Assembly: GCA_008360975.2 (NCBI GenBank)
Contig: CM039211.1
Span: forward strand, 72,437,965-72,501,964
From: Lichenostomus cassidix
Taxonomy: Eukaryota > Chordata > Aves > Passeriformes > Meliphagidae
Reading direction: 5' to 3'
DNA length: 64,000 nucleotides
The notes below the pieces were generated by a model. The model worked only from the letters and a program-made list of their open reading frames with translations. It was not told the DNA's origin and searched no databases. This document shows, piece after piece, positions 35,535 through 46,573 of the stretch. Both the position numbers and the translations under genes were made by a program. Positions within the stretch are counted from its first letter, which is position 1, and every line of letters begins with the position of its first letter.

Positions 35535-35905
35535 TTCAAGGACCACCTCCTCCAACCTGAAGAATGATCCATCCTGGAGACCAGAAAGGCACACAAGGGT
35601 GGCCACAAACCTGTATGGATGAACAAGGAACTCCTGACAAAATTTAAGTATTAAAAATTTAGTATTCTTCCAAAAAAGGAAGAATACTAGAGGTGGCAGC
35701 AGGGGCAGAGGTCCTGGAGATACACAGAGACATTGCACAAGTGTGCAGGGATGAGTTTATGAAAGCCAGAGCCCACCTGGAGCTGAATCTGGCAGGAGCC
35801 AGTGTTCCTGCAGGTATATCAGCACCAAAAGGATGCTGACAGCATAAATTTCTCCAAGAACCTGCATGTGTCCCTCTTAAAGAAGGTGGGCAATTCAACC
35901 TGGGG
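35535..35905 (+). pseudogene. CR1 ORF2 (pol) internal fragment, decayed
   Basis: The DNA matches the CR1 ORF2 segment before the reverse-transcriptase core. ACCTGTATGGATGAACAAGG then AACTCCTGACAAAATTTAAG corresponds to the WMNKELLAKLK part. GAGGTGGCAGCAGGGGCAG corresponds to KRWKQGQ, GATACACAGAGACATTGC to EYRDIV, TGCAGGGATGAG to CRDE, AAAGCCAGAGCCCACCTGGA to KARAHLE, and AGGTATATCAGCACCAAAAG to YISTKR. Frame shifts and stops break it. Unlike the other copies it lacks any 3' UTR or tail nearby. Confidence 0.75.
35660..35689. repeat. Inverted repeat, 12-bp arms
   Basis: TAGTATTCTTCC and GGAAGAATACTA flank six A. It sits inside the CR1 pol fragment at the place where the usual element has a lysine-rich stretch. 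Confidence 0.85.
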
Positions 35906-36579
35906 CAGACTTGAAAGCAAAATTATGTATCTAGGCTGATGTATGAACCTTGGTCAGACAATCGTTCCAATAAGCTACCTGTCCATAAAACACCTACCTG
36001 CACTGCATTATTTTCAGAGAAAATGTTGTTTGTGTCTTTACTAGGAAGATTAGGTCCTTAGTTCTCACTGTTTTTTGGTTTTAAATTATTAGGATATTTA
36101 AGGAGGCTCAGAAAGCAATTTTTTAATAACAGATCCATCTTGGGTGATATATCTGTGGTATCTATTTTTTCCCAAAAAACAAGTGATCTTTTCTGTCTGA
36201 CCGTCCCAGCCATCACTGCTATTAGGAGTATTATTGCTGTACTAATGTCTGTGCAGCTGCAGAAAATTAGAGCTAACCACTAGGGAAATTCAAGTCTACA
36301 ATGGATGCATTAATCCTCCAATTCTGGGGGTGTGAGGTGAATGGGAATATAACACTTTCCTTCCCATTCCCTCCCTGCCAGCTTGGCTGAACTTTTCCAA
36401 GCCCAAAGCCTCTCTGAGGGTCATCCTCTGCTGCAGGATGGCATGGATGAGGTAGTGGGGAAAGTTCAGGGCCATGGTTCTGCAGGGAAGCAGGGACAAA
36501 GCAGCTGGAGAGAAAATCTGAATGAGCTTTATAAAATTTGCTGGTCTTGTGAGTTCATTGTACACCCCCACTTGCCCAA

Positions 36580-36752
36580 ATCATAGAATCATAAAACAGT
36601 TTGGTCTGGAAGAGACTTTAAAGCTCATCTCATTCTAACTCTCCTGCCATGGGCAGGGACACTTTCCACTATCCCAGGGCGCCCCAAGCCCTGTCCAACC
36701 TCACCTTGAACACTTTCAGGGGTGGGAATGACAAATTCCCTGGGCAAAGCAT
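36580..36752 (-). mobile_element. CR1 LINE 3' fragment
   Basis: AATCATAGAATCATAAAACA, TGCCATGGGCAGGGACACTT and CCCTGTCCAACCTCACC, truncated after ATTCCCTGGGCAA. Confidence 0.9.
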
Positions 36753-38034
36753 CATTCCAAGACATTGCTAGGTGCCACATTTTCAGAGCAAACTTTAAAT
36801 TCTTTGACATCAGTGACAGGCCAGAAGGAAAAAACCCGTGCATCCAGCTGCCTTGGAAAACCTGCCCACAAGCAGATTTCCAAGGACCTCAAGAAAAATG
36901 CAAATTCTGGGACAAATTCAATCAGTATCAGCCAAGTCTTCCTTACAGCTGGATTTTAGGAGCAGAGCACCAGGATTTGACTTTCAATACCAGGCAGATC
37001 TTTAGACAGACCATGCCAATACAGTGAATAATCCCAAACTGTGGCCACACCAGCAGCATAGGCTGGATGTGCATATCAATATCACAACAAGTGGTTTGGA
37101 CTGAGATGTTTGAACTAAATTAGAATGACAGAACTTCAAAGGCAGGTAGATTTTTGGGCTGTTTGAAAACCTTTGTAACTTGTCCCTGCTGTCCTCAAGG
37201 GACTGCACATCACTGAGGCTGAGATGCACAATTTATACTGAGCAGCTCACAATCCCAGAGAAATTGAGCACAGTGGCAGAGGGAAAAGTGAGAGAATTTT
37301 TGTGGAAAGAAGCTCAGAGAATGTTAGAGAGACCTGAGGGTCAGGTCCCCAGTCACTGAGGGACTGGACTTGGACTTGCAACATTTGTGTGTCCTTGGTT
37401 TTCCTCTGTGTTCGTGATGGAGAAAGGCTCTGAACCAGAGGAAGTTTATAAAAGCAAACCAATGCAGGGCTCTCCTAGACAAACCTGTGTTTCTCTGCAG
37501 CAACAACAGTCTGGGAACAGAGATACTTTCATTCATTAGCAGAAGAAATATCAAAACTTGTTTTAAAAACACAGTATAAAATGTCTACACCAAATAACTT
37601 GTGCCATTTATTTCCACGTCAGTGTGTCTATTAAAGTAGACCAGTAGTAAATATTATATCTGTAGCCTTACAAGACAAGAATAAATGGGCTCCTTTCAAA
37701 TTACTTCATGTTCCAGTGTTTCTGCTTTCAGTGGAGTGTATTTGTAGCAGGAGCATAATACCAAACTGGAAGTGGCATTCATGCTGAGAATCTCACAGTC
37801 TCACTAAATGGTACAGTCTGCTGCCTGGGTTATCCAGGGGGCTCCTGGAAACTTAATCCCTGTACCATGCTATTTTCACATGGTAACTCATATTCAGAAC
37901 TTTTCACCTTCTACACAAACAGACAAATGCCAAATCCAAGAACGAGCTGTTCCTCACTTTTCACCAAGTAGATAACTAGCAATTTTCTGCAATGTCCCCG
38001 AACACTGCAATTTTCTAGAAGGAAAATGCGGACT

Positions 38035-38048
38035 GATGCCATGGCAAC
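38035..38048. promoter_or_regulatory. X-box-like palindrome (possible RFX site)
   Basis: GATGCCATGGCAAC matches the RFX X-box GTTGCCATGGCAAC at 13 of 14 positions. Surrounding sequence (about 37930-38140) is free of recognised repeats and has more CpG than its neighbours. RFX1 and RFX3 are known regulators in hair cells, where this gene acts; binding here is inference. Confidence 0.4.
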
Positions 38049-38284
38049 CACGGCAGACTAGCACATAGATGTCATCGCTGGGACACGGGTCCAAGTGAAG
38101 GGACCTTCCAAGCTGAGGGCACTGCAGGAAGGAAGGCAGAAGGCCAGGAGCAGGTGGCTCCTTCAGCTGAGAGCTGGCGAGTTACAAACTAGAAGGGAGA
38201 AATGAGCCAGGGGTGAGGCAGCAGACTGGTGAGATCACTGAGCATAGGGGGGTGAAAGTGCAGCAGAAGAACATCACCAGCTTG

Positions 38285-38515
38285 AAAGATGTATGTTATT
38301 TCTTTTCCTAGCTCCCTACATTTGATTTCCAGCCCTTTATCTTCTTTCCCCTTTGTATTCCTTTTCAAATTAATTTTTGGCTTGCCTCTGCCTATTTCAA
38401 AGTGTCTTCTACTTTCTTCTATCTTCTACCCATTCCCTACTCTGCTGACTGTCTCTTTTCCAGCATCCCTTTCTATTTCAGTCTTCAGGCTGCTCTTCCT
38501 GTCTCTCTGACACTG
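38285..38515. repeat. Pyrimidine-rich low-complexity tract
   Basis: About 230 bp of mostly C and T on the plus strand (for example TTCTTCTATCTTCTACCC), so purine-rich on the LOXHD1 transcript. It creates a false hydrophobic open frame. Confidence 0.7.
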
Positions 38516-39661
38516 AGGGCTGATACTGTAATTTTCCTTCCTCTCTGTCCCGCTCCATGGCTGTTTCCATGAGTGCACAGTCCAGAAGAGAAGGATTGGT
38601 TCACTTGCTTCACTGTCAAAGTTTGACTTCGAGATGGGCTAAGATAGGAAGAGCCACTAATACACATAATAACCAGGCACTTGGAGTACATTAAGAAAAT
38701 GGTTTGATAATAATCTCAAATCTGATACAGAGATTTCTCAAGATGTCAAAATTCATTGGTTGAGTGAAAGGTAGTGCAAGTGACTCAGTCTCTCAGCTGT
38801 GACAACAGGACGTTCAGATGCAAAGATTTTTTTATTAGTTAGGATTTCTCCCTCTCTCTTGTCTCTTTCCAATTATACAAGCACACACATCGACAGGTAG
38901 GTTTACTTCCACAGAGGGCCTGGGTTAAAAATAAAATTAAATAGGCTACTGGCATCCTCAGGTGCTGTGGGTTTCAGTACTTGAGGGGCTGGAACAAGAT
39001 TTCAGGAGATGGAACTGCCATATGAAACAAGAATGAGGTACACAAACACTCTGGAATATTCATGTGAAGTTTAAGCCCAGTGATAGAAAGTCTATGCAAA
39101 TTGTGTCTCCCTGAGCCATAACAGAAAAAATGGTTCCTGTACTGAAATCTATTTGCACACATTACTTACAAATTATGATTAATTTTCTTCTCTAACCCTG
39201 TGTCCTCCAAGCTGTGAAAACAATTTTCATGTTTAGCTAGGAAATTATACAAGATGTGTTTCTCACAATTTATGAAACCCAATTGGAAGTAGCGAAGAAA
39301 TTCACTACTAGAATTGAAAAAACTGATGAAGAAGTGCATCCTGGGAACCTTCACTGCATATGGCAATAGAATGGACTGAGTAAGAAAAAGCAATGCCAGG
39401 GATGGGACAAAACTGAGACATGTTATAGCTTCCTTACAATTCACAATTATTTTCAGCCTGACGAGGATCCTGGTTTTGTGCGAATTAAAGCACACTTATT
39501 TACAGGTTCAGACACATGTGAAATCCCATCAGCACAGTCCTGTTTACATCCCTTTTGGACCCAAGAGCCTTTCCTTCACTGCTAAGAATAACAGAACCAC
39601 GTGCTTTCTTTGGCCACGTATTCCACACGCCTCCAGCACTCACACTGCATTCACAACATAC

Positions 39662-39870
39662 CTCCACTTTTTTGATCTCCCCAACATCCAGGCCCCAAAC
39701 TGAGAATTTCTCCACAGAGCCATCTGCAAACTCATCCTTTCCTTCTGGAAGATCCAGCCACAGCCTCTCAGTCTGCACTTTCTGAGGGCCCATGATGATG
39801 ATGAAGACGCGGCTGTCGGTGCTGGAGTCGTACTCAGTGCCTGTCGTGACGGTGATGTGGTATGGGATCA
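39662..39870 (-). CDS. LOXHD1: LOXHD1 exon i: PLAT domain D, N-terminal half
   Basis: The exon is 209 nt. The acceptor is CTTTGTCGCAG and the donor GAG|GTATGT. It has 69 codons after a split codon: IPYHITVTTGTEYDSSTDSR, VFIIIMGPQKVQTERLWLDL, PEGKDEFADGSVEKFSVWGL, then DVGEIKKVE. The strand order is that of a PLAT domain, but the loop is TEYDSSTDSR where others have GAGTDAN. The KFERG site is PEGKDEFADGS, with the basic residues lost. The phase 0 exit joins VGHDGATPES. No intron falls between the VFIII strand and the EKFSV strand, unlike domain E. Confidence 0.95.
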
Positions 39871-40806
39871 CTGCGACAAAGAGAGGTTTGTTCCTCAGAA
39901 AACCCACACTCATATGCACTTGTATGAGACTGGAGAAAACCAGGGACTCATCCCATCAGAGGGAGCAGCTGTGCGTGCCAAATAGGTTCACATCCCATTG
40001 AATTCATTTGGAGAAGTGATAACATCATGCTTTGTTGGGCTACAAGTGTGCTTTGGAGATTACTTTCCCATGGCACGCTTGGGGCTCAATTCTGCAAGGG
40101 TTAATTTCCCCAGACAACCCTACTGGCTGCAAGGTGGTTATAAGTCCAGATTTCTCCCTAATGGATGACAGAACAGCAAAAGGCTTGAATCCTTATTGAC
40201 ACCAAGAGACCTTCCTGAAGATGAGTCTGAGCACCTAAATCTTAAACAGGCTATTAGGCCAAAGTGATCTTACACTCCCCGTTCAATAAAGAAAAATAAA
40301 TCTGTGCTGACTCCAAGGTAAGCCATCACCGACTGAATGTCCCAGAACAACCACAGATGCTCTCCTTTGTGCCTCATTCAAGGATTGCTGTGATCTATGG
40401 GGCAGCTCAGGGTTTCAGCATCCCTGTACAAATCCAGACAGAAGAGAACAACCATTGTATTAAAGGTAAGTCGCTCAATAATTCTATGCGTTGCATAATA
40501 ATTTTGGTTGGGGGGAAAAATCTTCAGGGCGAGGCTTGGTAAAAGAGGAGGTGGTTTTTCTGTGGTTTTCAGAAATTTCAGTTCAGCTGTTAAAAGGGAG
40601 GAAGTGCCAGACTGCTTTTCAAGGGCTTTCCAAAAGCTCATTTGGGTAAGCCGAGCAGGCGGTGCAGAATTAGTCGCTGAATACTCGTTTGATTTCTCAG
40701 AACATTTGTGCAGGGCTGTTCAAACAGTTCTGACAAGACTCAGAGCTCTGCAACTTGCTTCGTCACAGACTCAAAACAGCCTGGCTTCATCATCACTTTT
40801 CTGATT

Positions 40807-40842
40807 AAAAAAAAAAAAGGTTTATAAATAAAAAAAAAAAAA
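40807..40842 (+). repeat. Paired A-rich runs
   Basis: Twelve A, GGTTTATAAAT, thirteen A, then CCAAACCAAAC. Confidence 0.8.
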
Positions 40843-42807
40843 CCAAACCAAACTTGGCTGATTTTCAAATTACCCAAGATTGACATCTAATTTGGCTTTA
40901 TGATGACTAACAATATTTTTGAGGTGGGGGTTGTACTAGAAATTCACATCAGACTCAGAATACTTGTGCAACATCAGGAGAGGCATGAATTGATGCTGAT
41001 AAAATCTGTCCTTACCTCTGGACAGAGCAGAACCCAGAAAGATTCATTCAGTCCCAATTTGAGGATTTTGTGTACCAACACAAAATGAGCTGATGATTAG
41101 GCAAGATTTATTCTCCTATTCATGGTATAATTTACATTCCAGTGGGTGCATCAGCACAATGATACGCAATGCGTTTAGCAGCAAAAAGGGCTTAGCTGTA
41201 GTCAAGGCAGATTTTATAAGAATATATTGAGGGGTCATGTTTAGGACATCTCCAGACTTTTATATAAAGTATATTTTGATTAGAGACATTTTCTTCTATA
41301 CAGATTTTGTCCTGTTATCGTGTGACAGACTAAGTTCAGAGAACTACCAGCATCTCTGGCTGATCCTTAAGCCAAAGTACTTGAAACACCTATAAAAAAG
41401 AAACAAGAACTATGAGTAACTATAATTTCCCACTTTAAAAAGTGGATACAGAGGTCTAGAGTAGCTTACTACCAGAGAGCAGGAAGCATTCTTTGCTGTT
41501 CTTTCCTCTGAAAACCGGACCATTAAATTAGTATATATTCCCTCCCTCCTCATCTGGGACTCATGACTCCCTTTTTTCAGACACAGGAGAATGCAAAATG
41601 TGGGGCAAGTGGCCACAGCAGGACACCACAGGTCCTCCAGCCCATCTCCTTCTGTCCTTGACTGTCAGCACAGGGTTCAGGCTGCTCAAGGCCATGTGTT
41701 CTTCTGTCAGAGGGGTGAATTTCCTCAGGGATCCATCCAGGGCTGTCTTCCAGCACAGGGGATGATTCCCAGTTCAGACCTATGCAGCATCCTGTCCAAG
41801 AGGACCTTTCCCTGAGCTCCATCCCCACATCCTCCACCTCCTGCCCCTCAGTGCCCCTCTGCCAGTTTGATCATGGCACAGTCAGGACTGAGCTGAGTGA
41901 CAAAATTACTCCCTTTCCCAGCCAACTCCCAACACCACTTCCTTAGTCCACCAGCTGAGCTCATTTATCCAGCTCAGGAGGTGGCTGTTGGCTCTCCCAG
42001 TCCATCTTATCTGACATTCCTGCAGGAAGCAGTTTCCTTAATGAGGCCATGTCACCAAACAGAGATAGGGGTGATGACAAGCTCCAGGACTCAGAGAAGA
42101 AAGACCACCCTGGCACAATGGGGATGATGGGAACTGTCCTAGCTCTGCTGGAGAGGGGCTCTCAGGGGAGATGATGGTATTTTACCCATTATTTGTGAAA
42201 CTACATGGAATGCCAGAATGGCAGATGTTATCCATTGTCACAGCACAGAAGTAATATCAGAAGGAACATGGAAATCACTTATTTTTTATTTGAGCACGAT
42301 GTGGGATTACAAAAGAAGGGCTGCCCCAAGACACATGGGTTGCAGACCATGTTTAGCAATGTCCACCATTACATTTGCTTCCCAAATGAAAGGTGTGGGA
42401 TGTGCAACCCAGGTGTCACACCACAGCAAGCTACCAGGCATCAGAGAAACCAGAGAAACTGCAAACCATCCATGTGAGCACTCTTGCACTCTGTGAGTCC
42501 CCCTGGGTAGTTATCTTTAACCCCTGAGGCAAATTATATTGTTTACACTCAGTTGGCCATAGAAGTTTAAGATAAGTTTAATCATTTTGCACTTGCTATG
42601 GATTAAGAGCACACAGACAGACAGTGACTGTGATGCAGCTGCTGCCCACTTAGTCAATACAACACAGTATTGTAATCGTACATCTAAAATCCTGATCTAA
42701 AGCTAAAAGGCCCCATGTAGGATATCACAAAACTGTAGGTTCAATTTCGCTGGTAAGTCATTGACCTGGAACACAGAGGTAGTCCAGAAAAGGGTATATA
42801 AATCAGA

Positions 42808-42906
42808 AAATCATAGAATCATAGAAAAGCATGGGTTGGAAGGGACCTTAAAGTTCATCTCATTCCAACTCTGCTGTCATGGGCAGGGACACCTTCCACT
42901 AGACCA
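42808..42906 (-). mobile_element. CR1 LINE 3' terminal fragment
   Basis: AATCATAGAATCATAGAAAA, GGGTTGGAAGGGACCTTAAA and CATGGGCAGGGACACCTTCC. Only the last 100 bp of the element. Confidence 0.92.
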
Positions 42907-43292
42907 ACAAGACATTTGTTGTGATGCTTGCTAAGTGTGGTAAGGAAAAGACCTGAAGGGTTTTAAAATAAATCACATTTAAATTGTAATTAAATAATAC
43001 TTCATCATGAAATACCAGCTTGATTAAGTCAAAGAAACAGTCTGGAAACACTGAATTTGCTATGAACTTCACGACTTATTCCACTGTTGGGGTTGAAGAG
43101 TTGTAGGAAAAGCAACAAACACAGAAACACAAGCCCTGACCCAGCCTTTCCCAAAGCAGTAACAGCACAAGGAAAGGAGAAATAATTTGCTGTTCTACTT
43201 CTTCTTGCACTTCAGCAGGACAAACACAGCCTTTAAGCACTGAAAGCCAAGAGCACATGTATGCATGCAACCAAACAGGCATGATCACTCAC

Positions 43293-43416
43293 GTGAGCCT
43301 TCCTCTGCTGCCTTCACCAAGCTGGATTTTTTGGGCTCCTTCAGGTTGGCATTGCTGTCCTGGCTGGATGCACTGAGGGAGGAGCCATCCAGGCTGTTCC
43401 GCTCGCCCTCGTAGCT
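43293..43416 (-). CDS. LOXHD1: LOXHD1 exon h: serine-rich inter-domain linker
   Basis: The exon is 124 nt, entering in phase 0 and leaving with one base (C). The acceptor is CCCAACCAG and the donor TCAC|GTGAGT is near consensus. It encodes 41 residues: SYEGERNSLDGSSLSASSQD, SNANLKEPKKSSLVKAAEEG, then S. Eleven of 41 residues are serine, with charged clusters and no hydrophobic pattern, so it should be disordered and has no PLAT landmark. It joins ILYEQ of domain C to IPYHITV of domain D, the split codon making Leu. It was found by splice logic, because no long open frame marks it. Confidence 0.9.
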
Positions 43417-43730
43417 CTGGTTGGGAGGCATGTTTGGGAGGGTAATGAAGCTGAGTGCTCAAGTGTTGTCAGCTGTTCCCATGTGCCTCCATGAACATGA
43501 GCAGAAATCCCAGTAATCCCCCAAGTACCTTTTTGATCAGTATAGCTCAAATAAATGTGACTTGTACTGTACTGGTGGCCATCCACTTACTTCATTGGTA
43601 ACCTGGACAGGCTGTTTTGGAGTGTGTTGATAATAAAAGAAAATATAATAGACCTAAGTGAGCTGTGACCTTTTTTGTGCCACCTGTCTGAGCAGTAGGA
43701 AACTCAGATCAATGGAGCAGTGCCAGAGCT

Positions 43731-44380
43731 CATAGAATCATAGAATCATAGGAGGAACCTTGAAGGTCATCTTGTTCCAACCCCCCATGGGCAGGGACAC
43801 CTTCCACTAGACCAGGTTGCTCCAAGCCCTGTCCGACTTGGGCTTGCACACTTCCAGGGATGGGGCAGCCACAGCTTTTCTGGATAACCTATTTCAGTGT
43901 TTCACCACCCTCACAGGGAAGAATTTCTTCTTAATATCAAATCTAAACCTACTCTTTTTCAACCTGAACCCATTTCCCCTTGTCCTGTCACTCCAGACTC
44001 TTGTAAATTGTCTCCCTCTCTTTTTCTTGTCAGCTCCCTTCAGGTACTGGAAGGCTACAGTTAGGTCACCCCAAAGCTGCCTCTTCTCCAGGCTGAGCAA
44101 TTCCAATTCTCTCAGCCTTTCCCCACAGCAGAGTTGCTCCAGCCCTGGCAGCATCTCTGTGCCTCCTCTGGCCTGGCTGCAGCAGCTCCAGCTCCTTGTG
44201 CTGTTGTTCCCAGGGCTGGGGCAGCTCTGCAGCTGAGCTCTCACCTGAGCATAGGGCAGAGGGGCAGAATCCTCCCCTCCCTGCTGCCCATGCTGGGGGC
44301 TCAGCCCAGGGCACAGGGGGTTCAGGGCAGGAGCAGCTCTCACCCACAGCACCCCCAGCTCCTTCTCCAGGGCTGCTCAT
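43731..44380 (-). mobile_element. CR1 LINE 3' copy, 650 bp
   Basis: Starts with three octamers (TCATAGAATCATAGAATCAT), then CATGGGCAGGGACACCTTCC, CCACAGCTTTTCTGG, CCCCTTGTCCTGTCACTCC, CAGCATCTCTGTGCCTCCTC and GCATAGGGCAGAGGGGCAG. Its far end overlaps the 5' part of the 22.2-kb copy, so together they outline the 3' half of one subfamily. Confidence 0.95.
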
Positions 44381-44502
44381 TACGTACAAGCCAAAAATTA
44401 TAAGAGGCAGAGGTACTGCAAAGCTGAGTGATATGAAACACCAATTGTGTTTGAAGAGCTACTGACAATGCATTTGGTGTCATTGTCCAAAAAATGTGAG
44501 GC

Positions 44503-44532
44503 TCTTACCACACAGTCAACTGTGTGGTAAGA
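44503..44532. repeat. Perfect palindrome, 14-bp arms, 2-nt spacer
   Basis: TCTTACCACACAGT, CA, ACTGTGTGGTAAGA. Arms pair without mismatch and the next bases outward do not pair. It lies about 120 bp from the CR1 copy but is not part of it. Confidence 0.95.
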
Positions 44533-45427
44533 TAAAAAAAAATCCAGGAGTGATTAGTTTTTCCTCGTTAAGAACTGACATAAGCAACAGGGCAAGGGTG
44601 TCCACAAGCACTCATAGCAGTTTTATGAGGCAGCATATGGCAACACTCATCCATGGTGTAACTCCTCTTACATCCGCTCTGCTGCATTCAGGATGAGCCT
44701 GGGCCAATTCCACTGATGATCATTTTAGTGGTAACTGTCAATTAAAATGTCACTGTATTCTGCAAAGTGGACTCCTTAAATAAAATGAACTTATAATCAG
44801 CTGCTTTATTATGTCTCACTGTATAGAAGTAAGAGAAGTCTATTAATCTTGTTTGCTAATTTTAATTAGAGCATGTACCTCGAATTCCAATTAGCTGCAC
44901 CAGGCCGATAAGCAGTAGAGAGTGTGCAAGTAGAAAGGACATTTCATTAAAAAACGTTTGGTGCTTTGAGTGGTAGCAAGGAGACCCAGGTTTTTATGTC
45001 TGGCAGCAGTGGAACAGGGATCTGAAAGGAAAAAACCATCCAGTCCAAGTGAAGATGAAGTCAAAGGACTCAATATTCTGGTTGGAGGACTTTGAATAGT
45101 GGGACCCATTACTAACCTGCTTTGTGGACATAGCAAGGACAGCAGCAGGGAAATGTATTCTGCTGTGTATCAGCAAGGTAGTGAACTCTCATCTGAAGAG
45201 TTCCACTTACACTCCTTGATTTTTCTGTTGAAATCACAAATTACAGAGCTAATGATGATGGGCTGAGGGTGGCCTTACTTTCAGCTCTTCTCTGAAAATC
45301 AGAAATTCGTTTTGGATAAGCCAAAAGCCCTCTGAGTCCCTAACGAGCTACCTTGGACTTCAACCAGATATTCAATAATTTTATTTTTACGAGTAGCAGT
45401 GGAATCTGCTCTGAGCCCTGACTGTAC

Positions 45428-45637
45428 CTGTTCATAAAGTATACGTTCTATCTTTTTGTCCTCTTTCTTCTTAGAGAGCCAGCGCTCACACACGAAAACA
45501 AACGACTCCTCTGTGGTTTCATCCAGGATCTCCACTTTTTCCAGAAACCAGTCAGGACTGATCATGCTATTGTCATGACGAATCTTGATCTTGTATAAAA
45601 TGCCAAGGTCCACAGCCTCTATCGTGAACGTGTCCTC
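45428..45637 (-). CDS. LOXHD1: LOXHD1 exon g: PLAT domain C, C-terminal half
   Basis: The largest exon seen, 210 nt (70 codons), phase 0 at both ends. The acceptor is ACCCTGCAG and the donor CAG|GTACAG. It begins EDTFTIEAVDLGILYKIKIR, then HDNSMISPDWFLEKVEILDE, then ESFVFVCERWLSKKKEDKKI and ERILYEQ. The whole second half of a PLAT domain sits on a single exon, with no intron at the HDN position that splits domains A and F. The usual KxEDDG turn is replaced by a run of lysines (SKKKEDKK), making this edge of the domain strongly basic. Confidence 0.95.
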
Positions 45638-46418
45638 CTGCAGGGTGTTCAAGAGCAGTTGATTGTGTTAACAAACTCTCAACAGATCATCTACTGGAAA
45701 AAAAGCAGAAAAGGGAGACTACAGAACACATATGTTTAAATTCCATATTGCAGGATGGTGTTTGGCTAAAAGCTTTGCAGAAGTCTATAGAGGCATATCT
45801 GTAAGCTAAAACTGTTCTTCAGGGAAGTGTTTTAAAGCCTGCTTCTGCTAGTAGGGAAGGTGCAAAAATCACCACTTTTACAACAAGTTAGAATATTGAA
45901 ATCCTGGGAGGTTTTTAAGTATGCTTCCCTTTCTAATCCAGTTAGATTTGTATGAACAATCCAGGTAAGAGACTCCTTGCCATCATTATATCCAAATGAC
46001 TCACGGGATGACCACAAAGCATCACTTTTGGTGTTACTTTCTCAAACACAGACACAATTTAAGTCCCATCAGTTTATCAAGTTTTGAGGCGAATTCCAAC
46101 AAGTTCTGTGTGCATGCAAATCAGTTGCACAGGCACTGTGGGAATCTGCAGCTCACAGCTCAAGTCAGTTTTCATGGACCAAGCTCATAATTTGTCCATC
46201 AGTGACTTCATAGGAACATCTGTCTGTTTGCTGCAGTGCCTGTCAGTTATAATACCCAGCTGACAATCCATACAAAGCATTTTAAGAGGTAATGAATGTG
46301 GTAAATGGAATCAATCAATTCATCCCTCATAGGAAAACTCAGCCTATAAAGACAGTCATTGACTTGATAGGTTAAAGACTGAGAAATTGAAAGTGTCATT
46401 AACCCTTTGCATTTGTAC
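45638..46418 (-). other. Intron f-g, 781 bp
   Basis: No transposon or other feature recognised. Confidence 0.85.
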
Positions 46419-46573
46419 CTGTCCTCTTTCAAACTTGTTGAAGTTTGTTTCAGATTTACTGAGTTTTCTCTCTCCCATATCCCCCAGATCTCCATAGATA
46501 TTTAGGAAAACATTGGCATCTGTCCCAGCACCATAGATATCCCCAGTGAACACGCTGATCTTGTACGTGTGAA
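46419..46573 (-). CDS. LOXHD1: LOXHD1 exon f: PLAT domain C, N-terminal half
   Basis: The exon is 155 nt. The acceptor follows a strong CTTTTTTCTGCAG tract and the donor is CAG|GTACAA. Coding: [40 protein letters not shown], then NKFERGQ. This is the most canonical PLAT N-terminal half in the window, with every loop residue in place. The phase 0 exit runs straight into EDTFTIEAVDLG of the next exon. The intron that follows is only 781 bp. Confidence 0.95.

Larger units (their letters stand above)
34959..39661 (-). other. Intron i-j, 4,703 bp
   Basis: Contains the CR1 pol fragment (35535), a CR1 tail (36580), an X-box-like site (38035) and a pyrimidine-rich tract (38285-38515). The rest shows nothing I can identify. 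Confidence 0.85.
39871..43292 (-). other. Intron h-i, 3,422 bp
   Basis: Contains an A-rich run (40807-40842) and one short CR1 tail (42808). From 39880 to 42800 I recognise no exon or transposon. Confidence 0.85.
43417..45427 (-). other. Intron g-h, 2,011 bp
   Basis: A third of it is one CR1 copy (43731-44380), followed by a 30-bp perfect palindrome (44503-44532). The rest is plain. Confidence 0.85.

Noticed and set aside
38289..38510. Hydrophobic plus-strand frame resembling a membrane protein
   Set aside because: Pyrimidine-rich low-complexity tract translated into Ser/Leu/Phe; no start or splice context.
43894..44352. Minus-strand open frame of 152 residues
   Set aside because: Lies wholly within the CR1 copy at 43731-44380 and corresponds to non-coding 3' sequence.
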